A stretch of DNA of 64,000 nt from NCBI GenBank assembly GCA_037074705.1, contig CM073595.1:23958501-24022500 (forward strand). The letters run 5' to 3'. The notes below the pieces were generated by a model that was not told where the DNA came from, did not search any database, and saw only the letters and a program-made list of their open reading frames with translations. Position 1 is the first letter of the stretch. Every line of letters starts with the position of its first letter. The translations under genes were made by a program, and so were the position numbers. The DNA comes from Zhengitettix transpicula (Eukaryota; Arthropoda; Insecta; Orthoptera; Tetrigidae). Below are positions 62,243 through 64,000 of this stretch, in pieces.

Positions 62243-63337
62243 CAAGGTCAATGTAAATAACAGGATATTAGGTCTGAACTGCTTGCCAGCTGGCTCGACA
62301 GCCGGACATACTGTCCTGGAGAAGGGGGATCAGGTCCTCGAAATTTTGAAATGCTGTGTCGTCCCAGACTGACTGGACTAACTATTGATTAAGGCTCCTT
62401 ATTCCTCTAAATAATTAAAGCCATTTGTATGGAACGAGAGAAAAGGTGTTGGCTTATGTGAAATTGAAGCTACTCAGGACAGATGGAATTATTTGGAGGT
62501 CTTACTTAGGCTCCTCCTTCAGGTGGAAGAAGTTGCATCCCTTGCACTGGCTGTCAAAGTAGTCAATAACAAACTCTGGTACAGATACTTTGACACAAAT
62601 TAATTATGGGCAGAGATCAGGGAAGGTTATCCATAATCTCAAAGGTTGTCTGCCAATTAATTGTCAAATAATCTGATGTACCCTCACTAAAGAAACCTAT
62701 TAAATTTTGTGTCAGGACGATGCACCTTTGTTTCTACATCACTTGATTTCTTGTATTTACTTATAATGATGTAAGTTACATGTTTTGACGTCATTTTGTA
62801 CATTTAAGCATTCATGGCAACCAGATTGAATGAGATGATTTAAATGGCATTTAAAATGTATATGACATGGCAATTATTCATTGCAATGTTAATAGAGGCT
62901 ATTTTTATAAACAATTTTTTATGTAAAAAGTTGTTTTGTTTTCCTTTGGTTTAATAATTATCTTCATAAATTATACCAGCAAATAGCAGACCACCAATTT
63001 TGTTGGAAGAATGCTCACTGAGACTGTCAGTGTAGATTATTCTGCTTTCATTTCACATGCTTACACATTCCTGTAAATCTGTATATGTTTGCAGTCATAA
63101 GTATATTAAATATGGCTGAATTTTGTAATATGAACATTATTAATCATTTATTTATTTTATAAACATTCTCAACATAAATTGTAGTGAAGTTTTTACACAA
63201 TTCATTAAATATTAATATTTTACAGATAATGGGACCACTTTCTCAACATGCTATCTTAATTCTGAGCAAACAGCTGTCTACAATTCACAGTGAAACTGAT
63301 AAATTGAAGCTCATGAGCATTTTAAATTGTTATATCG
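30437..63337 (+). CDS. XPO4: Exportin-4, exons 1-16 (3' end beyond window)
   Basis: Sixteen plus-strand exons join in phase: 30437-30484, 35242-35347, 37088-37263, 37600-37707, 39424-39540, 39875-40022, 40261-40376, 40450-40607, 49423-49594, 51460-51639, 51718-51816, 53088-53416, 54848-55007, 57570-57739, 58222-58387 and 63226-63337. They total 2365 nt (788 codons plus one base). Exportin-4 is a karyopherin-beta that exports cargo such as eIF5A and SMAD3 in a Ran-dependent way. Exon translations follow XPO4 HEAT repeats in order, for example LFEAVNVIRNMAIREWRWL, AVLSWKF, ISVICQNMV, ENLHWLVLIVTHL, LMWFMKRFVKAYIF and SFGVNTESGSWII. About 350 C-terminal residues should lie outside. Intron 6 is AT-AC type. 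Exon 12 has a duplicated acceptor; I use the downstream one because the upstream copy runs into TAA. Exon 10 could alternatively start at 51464 with a donor at 49593. Confidence 0.93.
30724..31142. repeat. Foldback element with internal direct repeats
   Basis: Outer arms at about 30724-30801 and 31062-31142 are reverse complements with few differences (AGACAAAATAAGTGATAATA; AACGTTTCTGGGATCCTTGT). Inside, GTTTTGTCAACTGAC followed by AGTGCAGTTGTG occurs twice in the same direction (about 30830 and 31025). Both arms carry CTGANGA, 17 bases, then GAAACGTT, a hammerhead-like arrangement. It is in XPO4 intron 1. No coding sequence. Confidence 0.8.
31725..31995. mobile_element. PLE-end-like repeat, second subfamily
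   Basis: Starts GGATAGGAAAGAAAGACAG, then GACTTACCTGAAATCGATAG and TTGGTCCAG, and ends with an inverted counterpart (TTGACTTAAGGTAGG, CTCTTTCCTATC). The same words recur at 40780, 46695, 50970 and 62140. The layout mirrors that of the main PLE-end family. Confidence 0.6.
32040..34620 (-). mobile_element. Penelope-like retroelement, broken copy with RT and GIY-YIG regions
   Basis: Minus-strand coding pieces in order: IVILLADKGSSVVVMD (about 33835-33780), FYLLPKIHKHGLLGRPIVAG (about 33580-33520), a motif-A region FVTIDVVTLYTNIP (about 33390-33350), and WFRFIDDTFKLW with the catalytic Asp pair (about 33155-33120). After these comes a cysteine-rich linker and GIY-YIG-type endonuclease start (CGRNRCHVCHKL, then YQINCRLCPAFYIGQT, about 32500-32330). 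RT plus C-terminal GIY-YIG is the PLE hallmark. Several frameshifts break the frame, including one just before the AMGT motif. Both outer ends carry the same family end (TATTGGTATGGAAAGGAAAG at 32043 and its counterpart near 34570-34600) in inverted orientation. A poly-G run lies at about 32183. In XPO4 intron 1, antisense to the gene. Confidence 0.88.
34807..34914. repeat. Foldback repeat
   Basis: CAGGATTTGAAATTAGGAAT at 34807 is mirrored by ATTCCTAATTTCAAATCCTG ending at 34914; the spacer is about 50 bp. Arms of about 27 bp are nearly perfect. Confidence 0.85.
36272..36329. repeat. Short foldback repeat
   Basis: GGTCTTCTTTGTCAAACACT at 36272 and its reverse complement ending at 36329 flank a 9-10 bp loop, with one or two small indels. 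In XPO4 intron 2. Confidence 0.75.
37985..38034. repeat. (TA)n microsatellite, left of solo LTR
   Basis: About 50 bp of pure AT repeat ending exactly at the TGTAAC start of the solo LTR. Confidence 0.92.
38035..38374 (+). mobile_element. Solo LTR of the same family as the 15.9-kb element
   Basis: Begins TGTAACATGATTG and ends GCGGAGCGGCTACA, as does the 5' LTR at 15856-16229. It shares GGATGGACGTGCTCC, AAACCACGCCCTG and TTACCTGGCGCCCAAACATG. It is about 340 bp, with small indels relative to the other copy. No internal region, so it is the product of LTR-LTR recombination. TA repeat lies on both sides. Confidence 0.92.
38375..38422. repeat. (TA)n microsatellite, right of solo LTR
   Basis: Pure TA run immediately after the LTR 3' end; with 37985-38034 it forms one tract split by the insertion. 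Confidence 0.92.
38455..38800 (+). mobile_element. Composite repeat: PLE end fused to tRNA-SINE body
   Basis: The left part (38455-38625) is the PLE-end signature: ATATTGGTATGGAAAGAGG, CTTACCTGAAAGTGAAG, TTTTCAGAGGCC, CAGGAAGGAGTG and GGCTGCGGACTGCAC. The right part, from about 38637, is the SINE body: CCTAGGTCAAATATTTTCAG, then TTTGAACAT, GAGCATATGAA, TAATCCTCCTATTTC and CTATCCTTCCTCAC. The same junction order appears at 61378-61755. Confidence 0.75.
40023..40260 (+). other. XPO4: U12-type AT-AC intron of XPO4 (intron 6)
   Basis: Exon 6 ends at 40022 (phase 1). The intron starts ATATCCTTTT, the U12 5' splice-site consensus. It contains TTCCTTAAC, the exact U12 branch-site consensus, at 40243-40251. 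It ends in CAC at 40260, ten bases after the branch A. Exon 7 then begins ATTCAGTTTGG and continues the XPO4 frame exactly (G plus AT gives Asp). No GT-AG alternative keeps the frame: the nearby CAG at 40264-40266 needs a phase-1 GT donor that does not exist in a plausible place. Such introns are removed by the minor spliceosome. Confidence 0.92.
40780..40835. mobile_element. Fragment of second PLE-end-like subfamily
   Basis: Reads ATAGGAAAGAGGACACC, then GACTTACCTGATATCAGTAG and TTGGTCCA, as at 31725. Truncated at its right side by an unrelated repeat. Confidence 0.55.
40870..41620. repeat. Unclassified interspersed repeat, two direct copies
   Basis: CTAAGTGTGCTCCCCTC, GAAATTATACACAAACAAC, CATTGACCCCAAAAAATAT and GAGGAGGTCACTACTCCCAG occur at about 40876-40980 and again at about 41345-41470. 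Between them are words such as GAATCCAGGATTATGGATA and TCAACCCCTAGGAGTGGGG, shared with 48710-49140. No coding motif or terminal structure was recognised. In XPO4 intron 8. Confidence 0.65.
41990..42275. mobile_element. Diverged PLE-end-like palindrome
   Basis: Left: ATAGGAAAAAGAGATAAC, then TTGCCTGAAATTAAAG. Right: CTTTAATTTCAGGTAAACCA, then CATTTCCTCTCTGTA. The two halves are reverse-complementary at their outer parts, with a central TTCTTCCGAAGATAG. Same layout as the other PLE-end palindromes. Confidence 0.5.
43265..43500. mobile_element. PLE-end repeat unit
   Basis: Contains TTGTATGGAAAGGAAAGAGG, CACCTGAAATTAAAGC, CACTCAGGACAGAAGGAAG, TTCTTCAAATTTTTGGAAG and CCTTCCTCAGGAGAATGAAG. Its inverted counterpart lies at 44490-44565, flanking a PLE fragment. 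Confidence 0.65.
43575..44570 (-). mobile_element. Penelope-like element fragment, GIY-YIG end
   Basis: Homologous along its length to 32040-32820: left PLE end (GGCATGGGAAGGAAAGAG, GGCTTATCTAAAATTGAAG), then minus-strand coding remnants. These match the GIY-YIG C-terminal half (KRPLPEQIANHF at about 43985-43950) and the cysteine linker region (about 44240-44060), both broken by stops. The right end is an inverted family end (CTTCAATTTCAGCTAATCC, CTTCATTTCCATATGATA). No RT core remains. In XPO4 intron 8. Confidence 0.8.
44571..46694. other. Intronic DNA without recognised features
   Basis: About 2.1 kb of A+T-rich XPO4 intron 8 with no open frame or repeat that I could identify. Confidence 0.45.
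46695..46960. mobile_element. Second-subfamily PLE-end palindrome
   Basis: Left: ACATTTAGGTAGGAAATAG, ATTTACCTGAAATCAACTG and TTGGTCAAG. Centre: TTCGTGACGAAGGGTGAC, GGTCCTCCAAAATTTGAAAT. Right: ATTCAGGTAAGTTGACTA and CTCTTTCCTATCCAAATGTG. Abuts a (TA)n tract at 46963. Confidence 0.6.
46963..47012. repeat. (TA)n microsatellite between two PLE-end repeats
   Basis: Pure TA tract with a different palindromic element on each side. Confidence 0.92.
47013..47275. mobile_element. PLE-end palindrome, main subfamily
   Basis: Left half runs from TTGGTATGGAAAGGAAAAG through GGCTTACCTGAAAATGAAG to TTTTTGGAGGCTCTCAGCC. Right half runs from CCTCCGAAAATTTGAAGAA through CACTTCACTTTCAGGTAAG to CTCCATACCAATATTGC. 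The halves are near reverse complements around a central TTCAGGAGGGAG. Confidence 0.8.
47280..47320. repeat. (TA)n microsatellite
   Basis: TA run between the PLE-end palindrome and a SINE copy. Confidence 0.9.
47321..47522 (-). mobile_element. tRNA-derived SINE, 5'-truncated, minus strand
   Basis: Reverse complement reads from the anticodon arm (TCTGTGTACTAAGCAGAATA) through the B box (GGGTTCAAGTCCCG) and CCTGGGTCAAATATTTTCAG. It then continues through the shared body (TTTGAACATATGCTTTTCTA, GAGCATATGAATTC, AATCCTCCTATTCTCC) to CTATCCTTCCTCACTATCC. The D-arm/A-box part is replaced by the adjoining (TA)n tract. Confidence 0.8.
47523..47606. repeat. Long (TA)n microsatellite
   Basis: About 84 bp of pure TA repeat beside the truncated SINE head. 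Confidence 0.93.
48710..49140. repeat. Unclassified interspersed repeat, same family as 40.9-41.6 kb
   Basis: Shares GAGTCAAATCCAGGCTTATG, TTTAACCCCCAGTAGTGGGG and AAATATTCAAATATGCTAAA with the 41.0-41.6 kb copies, with internal near-repeats (GATTAGAGTCCAATCTGGGG at about 49072). No coding or terminal signal was recognised. Confidence 0.6.
49664..49700. repeat. (TA)n microsatellite
   Basis: TA run followed by GACACACACACACAC and then a PLE-end repeat. Confidence 0.9.
49715..50130. mobile_element. PLE-end palindrome with about 170-bp unique centre
   Basis: Left arm: CTTACCTGAAAGTGAAGTAC to TTTTCGGAGGCTCTCAGCC and CAGGAAGGAGTG. Centre: CACTGACCGGCTGCAGACTG and GGCCACCAACTTTC. Right arm: AGCTGAGAGCCTCTGAAAA, GGTTCCCTATGGCTACACTG, AAGGTAAGCCATAAGC, ending near CATATCCTTACTATTA. 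The arms are reverse complements with scattered mismatches. Confidence 0.78.
50172..50460. mobile_element. PLE-end palindrome
   Basis: Left: ATATTGGTATGGAAAGGAAA, TTATCTGAAAGTGAAGTACG and GCCTCCTTCTTCAGG. Right: ACTCCTTCCTGAAGAAGGAG, GGCTACACCGCAC and CTTTCAGGTAAGCTGC. It is flanked by TA/ATT tracts on both sides. Confidence 0.78.
50466..50505. repeat. (TA)n microsatellite
   Basis: TA run followed by a short CA run. Confidence 0.9.
50525..50690. mobile_element. Third PLE-end-like subfamily fragment
   Basis: Reads ATAGGAAAGTGGGATAGAG, GTTAACCTACCGTAAATGG, AAATTTTCGCACGCCTGAGC and CCATTCTTCAGAACAGTGGG. On the minus strand this gives CTGAAGA, 17 bases, then GAAAATTT, the same core as the main family but with unrelated surrounding bases. 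Confidence 0.55.
50691..50905. mobile_element. Two abutting PLE-end arms, main subfamily
   Basis: GGTTCCCTATGGCTACACCG to CCTTTCCATACCAATATCAC (right-type arm, 50698-50770) is followed at once by TCTGGTATGGAGAGGACAG, GACCTGAAAGTGAAG and GGCTCTCAGCCTCCTTCTTC (left-type arm, to about 50900). The arms therefore meet tail to tail by their outer ends. Confidence 0.7.
50970..51075. mobile_element. Second-subfamily PLE-end fragment
   Basis: GGACAGGAAAGAAGTATGGC, TGCCTTAAATTGATAGTTGG and AATTTTCGAGGGGCTAAGAG match the 31725 and 46695 repeats in outline. Diverged. Confidence 0.45.
52255..52680. other. GC-richer unclassified insertion in XPO4 intron 11
   Basis: A block of markedly higher GC than its flanks, starting after a (TA)n run at 52197-52222. 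It contains AATTTGACCAGGCGCCGTC and GATCACGGCCAGAGATCAAC. It lacks a long ORF beyond about 63 codons and shows no tRNA or transposase feature that I recognise. Probably a repeat or a retrocopied fragment. Confidence 0.35.
52880..53192 (+). repeat. XPO4: Exact 155-bp tandem duplication across the XPO4 exon 12 acceptor
   Basis: 52880-53037 and 53035-53192 are identical with a 155-bp offset (two copies). Each copy holds the intron end (ATTATATTTACAG) and the first part of exon 12 (IATYSFGTLSSIIENVSQII...). In the first copy the exon frame reaches LIxTAA at about 53038-53040. In the second it continues (LIDMSENLHWLV) to the donor at 53416. The coding gene model therefore needs the downstream acceptor (exon start 53088) and the skipping of an identical one at 52933. 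No mismatch between copies was seen, so it is very recent or an assembly artefact. Confidence 0.92.
53422..53471. repeat. (TA)n microsatellite next to XPO4 exon 12 donor
   Basis: TA run starting only a few bases after the donor GTTAGTAATA at 53417. Confidence 0.92.
53555..54330 (+). pseudogene. hAT-family (ZBED/SCAND3-like) transposase relic
   Basis: Broken plus-strand frames match the C-terminal half of ZBED5/SCAND3/FAM200-type hAT transposase-derived proteins in order. They are KAVPNEFAVRCVIHR-like (about 53620-53660), HHLVAKNLSEFLHNSLNDGL (about 53665-53725), NDIAYLTD, then NKFTTSR*VEFKKTKAVIFAFLAKLLLYKLN (about 53935-54020; stop marked *), and FTYCQHLDDLHSDFNQRFE (about 54085-54140). Many stops and frameshifts; no intact RNase-H catalytic set. 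In XPO4 intron 12, sense orientation. Confidence 0.82.
55152..55274. repeat. Foldback element with perfect arms of about 44 bp
   Basis: CAATATATTGTTCTCGGAGC... at 55152-55196 is mirrored exactly by ...GCTCCGAGAACAATATATTG at 55231-55274. The 34-bp loop reads CGACAGAGCTTTTAGTCGTC then GAAACGTTGCGT, itself containing a small stem. In XPO4 intron 13. Confidence 0.9.
56602..56651 (+). other. Exon-like sequence not used in the gene model
   Basis: CTCCTTTTAG acceptor, 50 open bases (YDSLSQRFSNCFKPSK) and a strong donor GTAAGT. Inclusion would shift the XPO4 frame into exon 14, and the main chain is already continuous without it. It could be a cryptic or poison exon. Confidence 0.3.
58602..58722. 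repeat. Left copy of a 121-bp exact direct repeat flanking a PLE complex
   Basis: Identical to 61175-61295 (offset 2573 bp), starting TTCTTCTTATCATAATTTTC and ending AGAGCTCAAATGTGT. Both copies are followed by TA-rich sequence and a PLE end. Confidence 0.92.
58740..59020. mobile_element. Tandem PLE-end units
   Basis: One short unit (ATTGTCAAAAATAATTGCAA, TGGTATGGAAAGGACAG, ACCTGAAAGTGAAGG, cut at about 58829) is followed by a (TA)n run. A second unit (58884-59013) matches the left arm of the 59105 palindrome with a single difference seen. It ends at AGGAAGGAGT and runs into TA repeats. Confidence 0.75.
59015..59104. repeat. (TA)n / (CATATA)n microsatellite
   Basis: TA and ACATAT units between two PLE-end arms of the same orientation. 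Confidence 0.9.
59105..59390. mobile_element. Perfect 127-bp-arm palindrome, PLE-end family
   Basis: Arms 59105-59231 and 59264-59390 are reverse complements with no mismatch seen by eye; the 32-bp spacer is GC-rich (CCGCAGCCGGCCGGTGCACG). The outer end is TTGGTATGGAAAGG. Each arm carries CTGAAGA, a GGAGGC/GCCTCC hairpin, then GAAAATTTGAAG. The right arm has this at 59272-59308 on the plus strand. It lies at the downstream (minus-strand 3') side of the PLE at 59.45-60.5 kb. Confidence 0.92.
59450..60520 (-). mobile_element. Penelope-like element, RT fragment
   Basis: Homologous to 32800-34140. Minus-strand frame 60122-59559 reads MVTIDVVSLYTNIPQANGL (RT motif A region), QISDTAMGTRMAPSYVNLF (AMG motif), then WFRFIDDIFMLW (motif C with Asp-Asp) and VTFLDVDVHLS. 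Upstream remnants (about 60520-60125) include the region before motif A but omit several hundred bases present in the 32-34 kb copy (junction near 60265). The frame stops after the thumb-proximal region, and no GIY-YIG part remains. A poly-G run at 59572 corresponds to a similar place in the first copy. In XPO4 intron 15, antisense. Confidence 0.87.
60521..61174. other. Intronic DNA between PLE fragment and the right direct repeat
   Basis: No gene. Includes a less A+T-rich patch at about 60950-61150 with no recognised match. Confidence 0.4.
61175..61295. repeat. Right copy of the 121-bp exact direct repeat
   Basis: Identical to 58602-58722; followed by (TA)n and another PLE-end unit. Confidence 0.92.
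61300..61374. repeat. (TA)n microsatellite
   Basis: Long TA tract between the direct repeat and the composite PLE-end/SINE element. Confidence 0.92.
61378..61755 (+). mobile_element. Composite repeat: PLE end fused to tRNA-SINE
   Basis: PLE-end part: ATTGCAATATTGGTATGGAA to CAGGAAGGAGTG and GGCTGGCTGCGGACTGCAC (to about 61542). Then the SINE head in reverse (CTGAAAATATTTGACCCTGG, GACTTGAACCCACG) is joined directly to the SINE body forward (CCTGGGTCAAATATTTTCAG) up to CTTCCTCACTATCCAAG. This makes a small palindrome at the SINE head. The same PLE-end-to-SINE order is at 38455-38800. Confidence 0.78.
61914..62133 (+). mobile_element. tRNA-derived SINE with complete head
   Basis: The head GACCCGGTGGCCGAGATGG... 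can be folded as a tRNA: acceptor GACCCGG/CTGGGTC, A box TGGCCGAGATGG, anticodon stem TCTGT/GCAGA with loop GTACTGA, B box GGATTCAAGTCCC. There is no long variable arm and no CCA. The body AAATATTTTCAGTC...CTTCCTCACTATCCAAG is shared with copies at 38637, 47321 and 61581. Pol III-type promoter boxes and repetition identify it as a SINE rather than a functional tRNA gene. Confidence 0.87.
62140..62400. mobile_element. Second-subfamily PLE-end palindrome split by (TA)n
   Basis: CACCAACTATTGATTTCAGG, TAAGTCGGCATTAC, then (TA)n at 62199-62240. Then AGGTCTGAACTGC, TCCTGGAGAAGGGGGATCAG, GTCCTCGAAATTTTGAAATG and GACTAACTATTGATTAAGG. Matches 46695-46960 in arrangement. Confidence 0.55.
62420..62560. 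mobile_element. PLE-end unit
   Basis: TTGTATGGAACGAGAG, GGCTTATGTGAAATTGAAGC, TACTCAGGACAGATGG and GGCTCCTCCTTCAGG match the 43265 unit. Partial. Confidence 0.5.
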
Positions 63338-64000
63338 GTAAGTAGAAATTTAGTTCCAAATTTTAATATTAATGCTCACGTATGGAAATTTGTTTTTTGT
63401 ATGAAATGTATTAGTGTCTTTATGTTTTAACCTTACTTTGACAAACTATGTTATTAATTGAATTAAAAATGGAAAAATGTGGTTTGGCTTTATGATATTG
63501 GATAAGGAATTTAATTTTATCAGTGATTATTTTCATCTCTGAGTCTACTTCTTCATAATATAGTACTTTAATTTCCCACATTAATTTTACTGATTTATTT
63601 CTAAGGAGATTTATACTTTATCTCTGCACTGGAAGCTACAATATTGAAAATTAATTACTAATTTAATTATGATTAAATATTTAGTAATAAGGTAATAATA
63701 AAGTAATAAATTAAATAGTATGACCATGAACAATTTATATTATTAATAACAAATAAATATGACCCTCCTGCTCTAATTAAAAATTGTAATTACTACCAGA
63801 TATGTACATCCATAAAAGAAATTGACATTTTTGAAAGCTCAAAATACTGGGGTCATAAATATTTGTAAAGCTGGAACTGTGGCTCTATTTCATCAACTTT
63901 GACAGGGAATATTGACTGAGTACTTTTCCACTTATTGAGAATCTGGAAATTAGGTTCCTCAAGTATCCCCAAATGCCACAATCTCTTGTCTGATGATTCA
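63338..64000. other. XPO4: XPO4 intron 16, start
   Basis: Follows the donor GTAAGTAG after exon 16; A+T-rich with no further exon recognised before the window ends. Confidence 0.6.

Overview
The window is eukaryotic nuclear DNA: A+T-rich, intron-rich and loaded with repeats. Split genes with GT-AG introns, one AT-AC intron, Penelope-like retroelements (PLEs), a tRNA-derived SINE and long (TA)n tracts point to an arthropod, most likely an insect with a fairly large genome. The species cannot be named from sequence alone. There are no bacterial genes, CRISPR arrays or operons. All gene identities come from my recognition of protein families in translated exons, and splice phases were checked by hand.

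Layout, left to right. (1) 1-205, minus strand: first coding exon of a probable ABCB6-type half ABC transporter running off the left edge, with a possible leader exon near 2.3 kb. (2) 4035-5345, plus: decayed intronless ABCE1 retrocopy; 6160-6740, minus: LINE reverse-transcriptase fragment. (3) 7999-19656, minus: complete nine-exon STK40 gene (Tribbles-like pseudokinase), 721 codons with all phases consistent; its third intron carries a short LTR retroelement. (4) About 20.9-22.0 kb, plus: degenerate PLE reverse transcriptase. (5) 25083-27318, minus: three 3' exons of an unrecognised membrane protein with a possible C-type-lectin-like segment. (6) 30437 to 63337 and beyond, plus: exportin-4 (XPO4), 16 exons encoding about 788 residues, continuing past the right edge. 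Its introns hold most of the mobile DNA: PLE copies at 32-34.6, 43.3-44.6 and 58.7-60.5 kb, many short palindromic PLE-end derivatives, a solo LTR, SINE copies, a hAT transposase relic and foldback repeats.

The genes are ordinary conserved cellular genes and show no sign of forming a pathway. The notable material is: a U12-type AT-AC intron in XPO4; an exact 155-bp tandem duplication that doubles the acceptor and 5' part of XPO4 exon 12, the first copy ending in a stop; a PLE-derived family of near-perfect palindromes carrying a hammerhead-ribozyme-like core; a composite repeat joining a PLE end to a tRNA-SINE; insertion of LTR elements into (TA)n tracts; and a long GC-richer C-terminal extension on STK40.
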